A stretch of 13,289 nt of DNA. It comes from Baffinella frigidus. Lineage: Eukaryota; Cryptophyceae; Cryptomonadales; Baffinellaceae. Of this stretch, positions 1 to 8,329 are shown piece after piece. The position numbers and the translations under genes are program-made. The stretch spans positions 160,027 through 173,315 of the forward strand of contig MU646873.1 in NCBI GenBank assembly GCA_026770585.1, given 5' to 3'. Position 1 is the stretch's first letter; each line of letters opens with the position of its first letter. The notes under the pieces were generated by a model. It saw only the letters and a list, made by a program, of their open reading frames with translations, made no database searches and was not told where the DNA came from.

Positions 1-121
1 TAACCCCTCACCCCTAACCCCTCACCCATAAACACCAAACACCAAACACCAGACACCAAACACCAAACACCAAACACCAAACACCAAACACCTCACCCCA
101 AACCCCAAACCAAAAACGCTA
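1..121. repeat. CACCAAA-type 7-bp repeat tract
   Basis: CCCCTAACCCCTCA at the left edge gives way to a near-perfect ACACCAA 7-mer array (about 32-92), then CCCCAAA-like units. It is a variant of the telomere-type repeat. Confidence 0.9.
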
Positions 122-127
122 CACCAG

Positions 128-253
128 GTGCTGCGGGCAGTGAGGCGCAGGGGAGATCGTGAGGCGTTTGCCATGGGGCAGCACGAGCGGCTGGGCGCGC
201 GGGCGCTTGTCCTGGGGCTGGATGCGGGCGTGGTGCGTCTGATTCTCGAACAG
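128..253 (+). CDS. Probable exon of an unrecognised protein
   Basis: An open stretch of 42 codons framed by the acceptor ACACCAG and the donor CAG|GTGTGA. It is GC-rich at third positions, unlike the flanking repeats, and reads REAFAMGQHERLGAR and GLDAGVVRLILEQ. Read on past the donor, the frame stops after one more codon (GTG TGA), so it could also be a last exon ending at 259. A CACCAAA repeat tract lies just upstream, the same exon-after-repeat arrangement as in the cyclophilin gene. I do not recognise the family; no other exon of this gene is visible. Confidence 0.45.
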
Positions 254-303
254 GTGTGAGGGACTCTGAGACCCCCTCGCCACCTAAGGGCTATAGGCGG
301 ATA

Positions 304-402
304 CAGGGATACCTCGCTCATCAGAAACCGCCCCCCCCCCCCTAGGACCACCATAGGACCCTAGGCATAGGCCTGCTCTAGGGTCCTAGGGTGGGGCGTT
401 TT
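304..402. mobile_element. MITE family A, right end decayed
   Basis: The left terminus CAGGGATACCTCGCTCAT follows a TA. The core GGACCCTAGGCATAGGCC with CTAGGGTCC forms a hairpin. The right arm is recognisable only to GGGGCGTTTT; the terminal GCGAGGTACCCCTG is missing. Confidence 0.7.
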
Positions 403-495
403 CAGCCGTTCTCTCTGCTACGTGACTCCGGTGGAGGCGCCTGGGTCGTGAAGCAGGGGGGGGGGGCGACTATCCCTTAAGTGGTCAGTAGGCTC

Positions 496-593
496 ATAGA
501 AATTAAAATCACGCATCGCCCTAGGGTCCTACCGCAGGCCTATGCCTAGGAGGATGACCACCGTAGGGGCGGTGCGTGTGCTGAATTTCGTAT
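496..593. mobile_element. Palindromic element with family A core but unrelated arms
   Basis: The arms ATAGAAATT...CACGCATCGCC and GGCGGTGCGTG...AATTTCGTAT pair with each other. The interior CCTACCGCAGGCCTATGCCT is the family A core in reverse orientation. Confidence 0.65.
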
Positions 594-603
594 AACCCCT
601 GTA

Positions 604-840
604 CAGGGGTACCTCGCTCATAAGAAACCGCCCCCCTCCCTAGGAGCACCGTAGGGCCCTAGGCATAGGCCTACTGTATGGTCCTAGGGGGAGGCGGTTT
701 CTTACAGGGATACCTCGATCACAAGAAAACGCCTCCCCGTAGGACCCTACAGTAGGCCTATGCCTAGGGCCCTATGGTCGTCCTAGGGGGGTGACGTTTT
801 CTTGTAATCGAGGTACCCCTGTATGGGCGAGGTACCCCTG
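604..840. mobile_element. MITE family A, interrupted by a second copy
   Basis: The left half (604-704) runs from CAGGGGTACCTCGCTCATAA to GGTTTCTTA. Its right end resumes after the insertion at 824-840 as TGGGCGAGGTACCCCTG. Removing 705-821 plus one TA restores the expected terminus. Confidence 0.8.
705..821. mobile_element. MITE family A, nested copy with TA target duplication
   Basis: A complete element, CAGGGATACCTCGATCACAA to TTGTAATCGAGGTACCCCTG, with the hairpin core. It is flanked by TA at 703-704 and 822-823, inside the older copy. A TA duplication suggests Tc1/mariner-type mobilisation (inference); no transposase is present. Confidence 0.82.
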
Positions 841-960
841 TATCGTGCTTCTCGCTCGCAAGATCCCGGACGGCATCGCGCGGAGCTGAATCTGTGAATA
901 AACCCCAGGGCTGAAATCATGCCCATTCTTGACGACGATCGGCGTATCATAATGCCAGAA

Positions 961-1101
961 GCTAACGCCCGCGGACCCCTTAGCATACGGTAGGAAACAA
1001 CCCTCCTCCTACGACTTTTTTTTTAAAAAGGACTTCACAAGTTGTAGGAGGAGGGCTCCTACAGGCAATCCGTAGGCTCTAAGTACCTCGCAGACGTTAG
1101 C
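961..1101. mobile_element. Palindromic MITE-like element
   Basis: Terminal GCTAACG/CGTTAGC, a further CTTAG/CTAAG pair, and a perfect inner stem CCCTCCTCCTAC (1001-1012) with GTAGGAGGAGGG (1044-1055) around an A/T-rich loop. Confidence 0.65.
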
Positions 1102-1198
1102 ATTGTGCATGAATCAGGGACGACAGCCACGTCCTCCTCGTTGAGGTTCGCCGCTCAATGAGAACGCCTTCAGTACACTGTACGCGCTTTCTTCTCAG

Positions 1199-1218
1199 CG
1201 AGGTGCATGTACCCCTGT
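1199..1218. mobile_element. Solo terminus of MITE family A
   Basis: GCGAGGTGCATGTACCCCTG followed by TA: a family A end with a 4-base insertion. No partner end is nearby. Confidence 0.5.
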
Positions 1219-1624
1219 AGCCTAACACTGGCCCTCCTCGGGGCATCAGGCCCGGAGCGAGGCGTTGACACGTGCGTGCTGTCTCCTTTACTGGCACCCA
1301 GCAGGGTTGTTTCCTGCCATCCCTCAGGCGGTCCTCACACATACCCACCCTCCGAGCAACCCCGACCTCTGCCCCTCTGCACAGGCCCTATCACGCACCC
1401 ACCGGCATCCCACCCCTACCCCCGCGCGGCGCAGCAACTGCCCACATCCACATCTGAGCTTGCAGCTAGGCCAAGCTCACATGCCGCCCGCGAGGCGTGT
1501 CCTGAGATTAGATGCCGACCCATGTCCTCCCTCCAAGCTAGATTTCGGCATCGAAATCTAGGGGAATCTAAGCTTGCCTTAGATTTCGGCATCGTTCCCG
1601 GGGCCGTTGAAGATGGTCCAGCCG
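1205..1624. other. GC-rich region with no supported gene
   Basis: Two overlapping open frames cross this stretch but have low-complexity Pro/His/Ala-rich readings without family signal. Around 1535-1596 AGATTTCGGCATCG occurs twice in direct orientation, with GATTTC/GAAATC inversions. Nothing else is recognised. Confidence 0.5.
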
Positions 1625-2040
1625 CCTGGTTTGGGGTTTAGGGTTTAGGGCTTAAGGTTTTGAGTTTTGGGTTTTGGGTTTGGGGTTTAAAGTTCCGGGT
1701 TCCGGATTTATTGTTTTGGGTTTAGGGTTTGGGATGGGGTTTAGGGTGTAGGGTGTAGGGTGTAGGGTGTAGGGTGTAGGGTGTAGGGTGTAGGGTGTAG
1801 GGCGTAGGGTGTAGGGTGTAGGGTGTAGGGTGTAGGGTGCAGGGTGTAGGGTGTAGGGTGTACCCGCCGTGCCGCCCGTCAACCCGGTCCCGTACCCGCC
1901 GCCGAACTTCGTGTCGATGTGCATCTGGGTAAGGGTTTAGGGTTTATGGTTTAGGGTTTAGGGTCTGGGGTTTGGGGTTTGGGGTTTGGGGTTTAGGGTT
2001 TAGGGTTTAGGGTTAGGGGGCTTGGGGGTTAGCTTTTGGG
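1625..2040. repeat. G-strand telomere-like tract with a 7-bp GTGTAGG array
   Basis: TTTAGGG and TTTGGGG units flank a homogeneous GTGTAGG array of about 17 units (roughly 1742-1862). The tract is interrupted by the unique island 1864-1924 and then resumes as TTTAGGG/TTTGGGG. Confidence 0.9.
1864..1924 (-). CDS. Probable minus-strand exon, glycine-rich, unrecognised
   Basis: A 61-base non-repetitive island inside a long G-strand telomere-like tract. On the minus strand it has the acceptor CTTACCCAG and the donor GCGG|GTACAC and reads MHIDTKFGGGYGTG then LTGGTA. On the plus strand it is also open (a Pro/Val-rich reading) and followed by GTAAGG, so the strand is not certain. The minus strand is preferred for its stronger acceptor after CCCTAAA-type sequence. 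It may belong to the same gene as the exon at 3193-3270. Confidence 0.35.
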
Positions 2041-2049
2041 GTTGGGTTA

Positions 2050-2169
2050 CAGGGGTACCTCGCTCATAAGAAAGCGCACCCCCCCCCCTAGGTCCATCAC
2101 AGGGCCCTAGGCACAGGCCTACTGTAGGGTCCTAGCGGGCGGCATCTTCTTATGAGCGAGGCACCCCTA
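2050..2169. mobile_element. MITE family A, near-complete
   Basis: CAGGGGTACCTCGCTCATAA at the left pairs with TTATGAGCGAGGCACCCCTA at the right. It is flanked by TA on both sides (2048-2049, 2170-2171) and holds the GGGCCCTAGGCACAGGCC core. Confidence 0.82.
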
Positions 2170-2189
2170 TACGCCGCAACACTTGGTGT

Positions 2190-2260
2190 CGACATTTAGT
2201 GTTTAGTGTTTAGGGTTTAGGGTTCATAGTTTAGGGTTGATGGGGTTGTAGAGATTCTGG
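2190..2260. repeat. Short G-strand telomere-like tract
   Basis: TTTAGTG, TTTAGGG and related units, grading into unique sequence. Confidence 0.75.
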
Positions 2261-2515
2261 GTCTGAAGAGGATCCCTGGGACTGTAGAGAGGTTTCGCTT
2301 TTGGGGTGTTTCCTATCGGTGGAAATATCCTCAAAAGTGGATATGTGTACAAGATTCCTGTAGATAGACACCCCTTCCAACCCTCGTGACCAGGGTGTCG
2401 GTCGCTAAGTCCCACGGATCCAAACCCTCTACCGAACCAGAGACCCGACACCTCTACTGTCCCAGGGTTTCGGTTGCCAAGCCCCAGACCGATTATGCTC
2501 AAGTCGACATTGGCC

Positions 2516-2563
2516 GACTATGCTCAAGGAGACATGCTGGGTGTGCGGTACAAATCCGTGAAC
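2516..2563 (+). repeat. Dispersed 48-bp repeat, copy 1
   Basis: It matches 7803-7850 at 42 of 48 positions without gaps. Both copies are open in one frame (DYAQGDMLGVRYKSVN versus [16 protein letters not shown]), but most changes fall at first or second codon positions, so coding constraint is not supported. Confidence 0.6.
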
Positions 2564-2574
2564 CCTGAGCAAAA

Positions 2575-2708
2575 CGCACCGGGGTGCCCCCCAGTAAGGG
2601 TCACTCAACTCAAAGCTAAAGGGCCTGATTTAGGATCTGTATCGAGAGTAATAAAGAAGAAGTTAAGGTCCTTGAGCGCGCTGCCGTCCAGTCAACGATC
2701 GTGAACCC
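2575..2708 (-). pseudogene. Rearranged copy of the minus-strand exon at 3193-3270
   Basis: In the minus sense it carries TTCACGATCGTTGACTGG, then GGCAGCGCGCTCAAGGACC (true exon GGCAGCGCTCTCAAGGACC), then a copy of the intron segment GAGTTGAG, and finally GGCACCCCGGTGCG matching the donor end. The frame is broken. Confidence 0.55.
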
Positions 2709-2760
2709 TAACCCCTAACCCCTGCCCCCTACCCCTAACCCCTAACCCCTAACCCCGGAG
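2703..2760. repeat. CCCCTAAC 8-bp repeat tract
   Basis: Units of CCCCTAAC with CCCCTGC and CCCCTAC variants. This is C-strand on plus, opposite to the tracts around the minus-strand exon candidates. Confidence 0.85.
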
Positions 2761-2918
2761 CCCTAACACGTAGTACTTCTCCTAAGACTATCCCTGCTGA
2801 AGGACCCTATCCGGGACTATAAGGGCGGCGCACCAATACTATATTAATAAAACCGAATCGATTTTAAAGCCTATTTTCGTCTTAATCCCTTCTATCATAT
2901 TCCAGGAGGGCCCTATTA

Positions 2919-3036
2919 CAGGGGTACCTCGCTCATAAGAAACGCCCACCCCCCTGGGACCACCATAGGCCCCTAGGCATGGGCCTACTGTAGGGTCCGA
3001 CAGGGGGGATTGTTTCTTATGAGCGAGGTACCCCTG
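2919..3036. mobile_element. MITE family A, complete
   Basis: 118 bp with termini CAGGGGTACCTCGCTCATAA and TTATGAGCGAGGTACCCCTG, flanked by TA on each side. It is the best-preserved copy and a reference for the family. Confidence 0.85.
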
Positions 3037-3192
3037 TAGGGACTGTTAGGGAGAAAGACGCTGGGGAGAAAGTTGTGAGGGACAACGGCGGGTCAACATT
3101 CCTCTGTGCCGAGGCGGGTCTGTGATGGGGATCATCGATTGGATCGCTCAACTCAAGGCTCGAGAGTTCTACAGAAGAGAAGAGAGGCGTAC

Positions 3193-3270
3193 CGGGGTGC
3201 CGAAGTCAGGGTCCTTGAGAGCGCTGCCGTAGAACGAATCTACGATGTTGAACCCGCCCGCGGTGTCCGG
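3193..3270 (-). CDS. Probable minus-strand exon, unrecognised protein
   Basis: On the minus strand the acceptor GGCGGGCAG follows a C-rich telomere-like tract, and 26 codons (PDTAGGFNIVDSF, then YGSALKDPDFGTP) run to the donor CCG|GTACGC. A truncated, conservatively changed copy (ADSAGGLSIV) with its own GTGCAG acceptor lies upstream in the minus sense at 3335-3369. A rearranged copy of the middle and end lies downstream at 2575-2708. This matches the exon-edge duplication seen in the cyclophilin gene. Function unknown. Confidence 0.45.
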
Positions 3271-3286
3271 CTGCCCGCCACCTGGT

Positions 3287-3332
3287 TCGGAGTTTGGGGT
3301 TTAGTGTTGAGGGTTGAGGGTTTAGGGTTCAG
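3287..3332. repeat. G-strand telomere-like tract
   Basis: GTTTGGGGTTTAGTGTTGAGGG-like units between the true minus-strand exon and its truncated upstream copy. Confidence 0.75.
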
Positions 3333-3334
3333 GC

Positions 3335-3369
3335 GGCACGACGATGCTGAGCCCGCCCGCGCTGTCCGC
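3335..3369 (-). pseudogene. Truncated copy of the start of the minus-strand exon
   Basis: Preceded on the minus strand by GGCGTGCAG (true exon: GGCGGGCAG). It reads ADSAGGLSIV against PDTAGGFNIV and then runs into telomere-like sequence. It keeps an AG acceptor. Confidence 0.5.
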
Positions 3370-3422
3370 CTGCACGCCACATGCAGGTTTGGGGGTTTGG
3401 GGTTAGTTTTTTTGGGGGGGTA

Positions 3423-3450
3423 TAGGGGCACCTGCCGCCCGCTCATTCAG
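3423..3450. mobile_element. Degraded terminus of MITE family A
   Basis: TAGGGGCACCTGCCGCCC followed by GCTCATTCAG resembles the left end TAGGGGTGCCTCGCTCATAA with changes and an insertion. Low-grade match. Confidence 0.35.
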
Positions 3451-3469
3451 CGCGGGGTTTCTCACCCCT

Positions 3470-3704
3470 GACCTGCAAACCCTGAACCCTTAACACCACC
3501 CCCTGAATGCTCGCTACTGACTGCACGCTGTGGCGGGCAGGTCGTCGCGCGCGCCCCTAACCCCCAACCCCTGCCTCCCCCCTCCCTCTCAGGGTTGATC
3601 TCGAGGGGGGAGAGGACTGAGGCTACTGGCAGGCTCTCGCGCTCCTGTAACGTTCCTTCTGCCTCGTTCCCTGTCCCTCCACGATGAGCTACATTAATAG
3701 GGTA
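3470..3704. other. Intergenic stretch, no gene seen
   Basis: It holds short CCCTGAACCC and CCCCTAACCCC units and GC-rich unique sequence. No supported exon. Confidence 0.5.
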
Positions 3705-3842
3705 ACGGACTAAAAATGGGGTAGTTAGGCCTACGGCATTGCCTGGGACCTCCTACTGTAGGCCAAAATCCCAGGACTTTTTGGTCATAGGAGCCCTACG
3801 GCCTACGGTAGGCAATTCCCAACTACCCCGTTTTTAGTCCGT
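3705..3842. mobile_element. MITE-like palindrome B1
   Basis: The 22-bp terminal inverted repeat begins ACGGACTAAAAATGGGGTAG, with one mismatch in the partner arm at 3821-3842. The 85-bp core at 3730-3814 has nested inversions and is shared with the element at 5743-5901. Confidence 0.85.
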
Positions 3843-4883
3843 GAGCCAATGAACATCCGAGCCGCTCCGCGGCTGGGTCTGGCCGCGGTGAGACCTTGCA
3901 TCGATGCAAGAGGTCTGACCTCTGCAAACGTCGCACGATGTGAGGGGTGAGGGCAGCTTCCCCAAACCCCTGAGCCCTCACCCACACCTCCTCCCTAGAC
4001 ATCAACAAAAGCCCTTTCCCTAGAGCTGCAGGCTCGTCCGAGCAAGCCTGTTGCTCATTCATCGGGGGGTTCCGACTTCAGCTTTGCCCCCACACGCCAG
4101 CGGTTCCCCCCACGCAAGCGCGCGTTCTTGGATCGGGGGTGCCTCCGTGTCAGGTGCCGAGTCCCACCCCCGACCAACTACCGACCCGCAGGTGTTTTTG
4201 TCCGCTGCCACGGCGCGAACCATATACGGCATGGTGCCGTGTCCCGAAACCCGAAACCCGAACCCGAAACATAATACAACCTAAGCGACCAGCCCACTGC
4301 CAAGCCGCCTTTTTGGCGGTTTGGGAAATGCCGACGTGTCACACAGAGGGGAAAGGGGTGCTGAGTGAGAAACTCCATGAGGGTACGAACCAGCGTTTCG
4401 CAAACGAGGAGAAACGCCGACTTGTGGGCGCTGGTGGGCGTGCCGAGGAGGGACGACCAGGGCGGGGAGCATAATACAATCCTGGGCTAAGCACAGCGAG
4501 TCAGCGCTGTACCTAGCCCGGGGATGCAGACCGAGGACGACACTGCACATCCGGACAGGTGCAACGCCCGCCCAGGTCGCAGAGGTGAGAACCCCGCCAA
4601 AAGCTGAACCGCCACCCAGGACCCACCGTCGCGGAACCCGGGGCGGAACCCTCACCCGACCAGCAGCTAGCATAAACCTGCCCCCACCGCGCCCCTCCCT
4701 CCCCCTCTCCTTGCCTCCGTCTCTCGGCAGGCCGCGCGCGCGCCCGGTCGAGCGGCCAGCTTGACGGAAGACCCCCCCAACGCAACACGCAGGGGGGTAG
4801 GTGGCTTGGCCAACAATCACTTGGCTAACAATCTCACGAGCAGCAATCCGGCAGCCGGCGCGGCTGTCACGATGTTGGTCCAC
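3843..4883. other. GC-rich region with no confidently supported gene
   Basis: It contains an ACGGCA/TGCCGT hairpin near 4227, an AAGCCGCC/GGCGGTTT hairpin near 4303-4325, CCCGAAA-like units at 4244-4270, and CATAATACAA twice (4269, 4470). Open frames on both strands lack family signal. Confidence 0.45.
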
Positions 4884-5252
4884 ACCAGCAGCCCCAGAAC
4901 CCGGAGCCGTGCACACCAGCCCGCCCGCCAGCCGCCGCCTCCCCCCTTGCAGCTCCCGCGGACAGACACGGCCTGCTCAGCCACTGCGACCCCCTCCGCT
5001 GCCGTTTTTTGTGCACGGGGCGGGTGGTGAGGGTTACCGGTGTTGCCGGTCATGATGGTGCCATCATTCCGCGTGAAGGACGAGGCCAGCGCCTTGAAGG
5101 GAACGATTTGGAACAGCATCCCGACGAGTTTCGGGTCGTTTCGGGTCGTCGTACGAAGAGCCAGCTCTTGGCCACTTTGGAGTTTCAAGTTGACACGTGA
5201 CTTTTCGGCCCAAAGTTGACGCCGTGGAGCCGTTTTTGCGTCAGGAAATCCC
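4884..5252. repeat. Segmental duplication copy 1 (upstream of the cyclophilin start)
   Basis: It runs from ACCAGCAGCCCCAGAACCCG to GCGTCAGGA and is closely matched at 6467-6835. It ends about 50 bp before the cyclophilin ATG, so it probably includes 5' UTR or promoter sequence (inference). Relative to copy 2 it has an extra tandem TTTCGGGTCG 10-mer near 5140-5160. Confidence 0.9.
5038..5168 (-). other. Exon-like open frame in duplication copy 1, disrupted
   Basis: Minus-strand counterpart of the open segment in copy 2: it reads [19 protein letters not shown] and keeps the ACCG|GTAACC donor-like end, but the 10-bp tandem insertion shifts the frame of its first part. Confidence 0.2.
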
Positions 5253-5298
5253 GGCTTCGTTCTTCCCCTGTTTACAAAGAAGGAGGTCGCCCAGCACG

Positions 5299-5373
5299 AT
5301 GCGCTGCTTCTTCGACATCTCAATCGGCGCCGAGGACCAGGGGCGCATCGTCTTCGATCTCTACGACAAAGAG
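5299..5373 (+). CDS. Cyclophilin exon 1 (residues 1-25)
   Basis: Starts at the ATG of [10 protein letters not shown], the usual position for a cyclophilin N terminus, and ends at DLYDKE. No GT lies where the family alignment demands a junction; the next bases are GCACCA, so a GC-AG intron is inferred. Joining GAG to the acceptor at 7284 gives DLYDKETPKT, with exactly the family spacing. The frame is open upstream to 5197, but that part lies in a duplicated segment and has no cyclophilin similarity, so the downstream ATG was chosen. Confidence 0.9.
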
Positions 5374-8297
5374 GCACCACCACCCTTCCCCCCACCTTCG
5401 CCACGCACACGATGCGCCTCAACGCTCAGTGCCACCCAGCGTTTCTTGGGGGCCTGCTCCTGCCCCGCTGGGAGGGTTCCCCGCCCCCCATGGCTTTCTG
5501 GCACTGCCTGCCCAGAAATCCGCATCCCTGCCGTCGGAATGCTCTGCGATGGAAGCGGGCTGGTAGCCGCACTTGGGAAATCAGGAGCGGCACGCGAACA
5601 CACACAGAACTCGACAGGCACAGGAAGTGCCGCCGGTGCCCTTGAGCATTAATCGGCCGGAAGTGCCCGAGACGTCATGCTAGCCGGCTGGTGGTGTCTT
5701 CTCGATTGTTCTGTGAATCTGCACTCGGCAGACTTAGTCGTAAAACTCCTGGAAAGTTCGGTAGTTTCTCCTACGGCATTGCCTAGGACCTCCTACCGTA
5801 GGCCAAAATCCTAGGATATTTTTGTCATAGGAGCCCTACGGCCTACGGTAGGCAGGTCCTACCTAAATCCATAGGGAAACTACCGAACTTTCCAGGAGTT
5901 TCCCTATGAGACTAGCAATGCTACGGGGAAAATCGTCGCAAGACTCCCTAATCCCCTCCCCACAACCTCTCGCTCCAAGGGGATCTGAACGGGACGGACC
6001 GTCCCTAACGTCATCGTCAGGGAGTTCATTCCCTGACTTGAGGCGACCAAAGTCTGGAATTGGAGACTTTCTCCCCCTGCAGGGGTTTTTGAGCGATCCC
6101 TGAAGGGACGCCACACGCCAAAAACTCGCCGATTTCAAGAAATCGCGGGAAAGTGGCGCCACCAACCCTGAGACCTGGTCGAGGCCTCAGGGTTGGTGGC
6201 GCCCGATTTTTAAGCGGACATCGGGAAGAGGTTTTGTTGGCGTCTGGCGTTTGAACTGCCTGTCGATGCAAATCCCTGAACCAAATTTTACCACGAAAAT
6301 GCAAATGGCTCCAAGTCCGACCGTCCTATACAGTTCCCTATGCTCGCTCTCCCTCTTCCCCTCCTCACGCTAACGTCTCTAGGTCCTGCTCAGACACAGC
6401 CTTAGTGGGGGTGCACACATGGCGGCCACGTGGGTATCAATAACACCGGTCTCTCTCCCACGCGGGACCAGCAGTCCCAGAACCCGGAGCCGTGCGCACC
6501 AGCCCGCCCGCCAGCCGCTGCCCCCCCCCCCCTTCCCTTGCAGCTCCCGCGGACAGACACGGCCGGCTCGGCCACTGCGACCCCCTCCGCTTCCCTTTTT
6601 TTTGCACGGGGCGGGTGGTGAGGGTTACCGGTGTTGCCGGTCATGATGGTGCCATCACTCCGCGTGAAGGACGAGGCCAGCGCCTTGAAGGGAACGATTT
6701 GGAACAGCATCCCGACGAGTTTCGGGTCGTCGTACGAAGAGCCAGCTCTTGGCCACTTTGGAGTTTCAAGTTGACACGTGACTTTTGGGCCCAAAGTTGA
6801 CGCCGTTTGGCGTCAGGATCCCGGATCTCGGAACTACACGGATCTCGTTCTCCCTGTTGCTTCCTTAACAACGGGCACCTTCCACCAACACTCACGGGAG
6901 GAACAAATCGTCAATTTTAAGACCTCGGATTTATCCGGCAGAGGGGTCAGATCTGACCCCTCTGTCAAAGGAAAGCGGCTCCAAAAACTCGTCGATTTGG
7001 TCCGATTGTTGCTGGTTCCACGATGCGCTGCTTTTTATCCGGGGAAGCCTATTTTTCTTTCATTTGCTGGCAACGAAAATTACTACGCAATTCGACTTTA
7101 CTAGTCATATTAAAGCAGTTGTGTAGTAAATTTCGTTGCCAGGAAATGAAAGAAAAAGAGGTTTCCACGGATAAGCTTCTTCGACAGCGCGCAGCCGCCA
7201 AAAACTGCCGGAAATTCGGCGCGATGTCCACCCCAACCCCCCAACCCTAAACCCCAACCCCTAAACCCTCACCCCCAAACCAGACGCCGAAAACCGCTGA
7301 GAACTTTCGGGCGCTATGCACGGGCGAAAAGGGCCAGGTGCAATCCTAACCCTAGACCCTGCACCCTAAAACCTAGACCCTAGACCCCAGACCCTAGACC
7401 TTAGACCCTAGAGGCAATCCCAACCCTAGACCCTGGACCCTAGACCCTAGACCCTAGACCCTAGACCCTAGACCCTAGACCCTAGACCCTAGACCCTAGA
7501 CCCTATTTAGACCCTAGACCCTGAATCCCAAACCTCGAGAGGGCCAGGAGCGCGCGTTCTCCCACCAACCCTCACGGTTGGACCAAATCGACGAAAACCT
7601 TGGAGCCATCCCCTGCCAGCACCTCGTATTCGAGGTGCGGACAAAAAAAAAGACTTTTTAAAAACTCCCATTCTCAGGGTTTGGGAGTTTTAAAACGGTT
7701 TTGCACAAAAGGTCGAAAATAATCAATTTGGTCCCCCCGTGAGGGCTGGTGGTCCCTGCTCAAGCCTAGCTCAGGTGCATCGCTGCCTCACTCGGGTTGA
7801 CGGACTATTCTCAAGTAGACAAGCTGGGTTTGCGGTACAAACCCGTCAACTTTGGCGAGGAAAAGAGCCCGGGCTCACCAGATTGTTGGGCCCATATAGA
7901 CTGAGACAGAGCGAGAACCCCCCATACGCCAAATAGACAGATAGAGTCAGTTGGCAGGATAGGGTGGCAGTTGGCAGGATAGGTCAAACAGACTCCTGCC
8001 CCGCTGGAAAGATTCTCGCTCTGTCTCAGAGCGAGACAGAGCGAGAAATTCCAAGAGCGGGTGACGAGGGCCAGGTGCGAGCCCTCCCAATCCTAAACCC
8101 TAAACCCTAAACCCTAAACCCTAAACCCTAAACCCTAAACCCTAAACCCTAAACCCTGAGCCCTGAACCCTAGACTCTGAATCCCAAACCCTATACCCTA
8201 AACCCGAAACCCTGAACCCCAAACCCCTAACCCGAAACCCTCAATTAGGCGACGGCGGCGGACGTCCCGCTGCACTACAAACCCCAAACCCTATACC

Positions 8298-8329
<32 letters not shown>

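Larger units (their letters stand above)
5374..7283 (+). other. Cyclophilin intron 1 (GC-AG, 1910 bp)
   Basis: It begins GCACCA and ends AAACCAG. It contains, in order, GC-rich sequence, MITE B2, a run of small hairpins (5930-6080, including GGGACGGACCGTCCC), a palindrome at 6108-6250, the second copy of the gene's upstream region, a split copy of exon 1, a degenerate exon 2 copy, and a C-strand telomere-like tract. Confidence 0.8.

Noticed and set aside
1-121. A true left telomere
   Set aside because: The strand is right for a left end, but units are CACCAAA and CCCCTCA, not a uniform telomere unit, and internal arrays are just as repetitive.
1207-1641. 144-codon plus-strand open frame
   Set aside because: Pro/Ser/His-rich, ends in the telomere-like tract and overlaps another equally open frame; no family signal.
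1652-1863. Tandem-repeat protein reading (PYTLHPT repeats) on minus
   Set aside because: It is a translation of the GTGTAGG array; a 7-bp unit reads open over long distances without coding function. Only the unique island 1864-1924 is kept as a candidate exon.
2516-2563. Conserved coding exon shared with 7803-7850
   Set aside because: The six differences fall mostly at first and second codon positions, the opposite of purifying selection, so a dispersed repeat is more likely.
3106-3471. 121-codon plus-strand open frame over the minus-strand exon candidate
   Set aside because: It passes through G-strand telomere-like repeat, and the duplicated block within it makes better sense on the minus strand, where splice signals flank it.
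4303-4325. Rho-independent terminator (AAGCCGCC/GGCGGTTT hairpin)
   Set aside because: The context is eukaryotic, and there is no gene end or T-run in the proper place.
4347-4474. Possible last exon on plus (SEKLHEGTNQRFANEEKRR ... TAA)
   Set aside because: An ACACAG acceptor and an open frame exist, but third-position composition is not coding-like, no family is recognised and no partner exon is visible.
4281-4916. 211-codon minus-strand open frame
   Set aside because: It runs through GC-rich sequence with an Arg/Gly-rich low-complexity reading; no domain, and long frames are expected by chance at this GC content.
7346-7536. CRISPR array
   Set aside because: Units are 7 bp without spacers and the locus is intronic in a eukaryotic gene.
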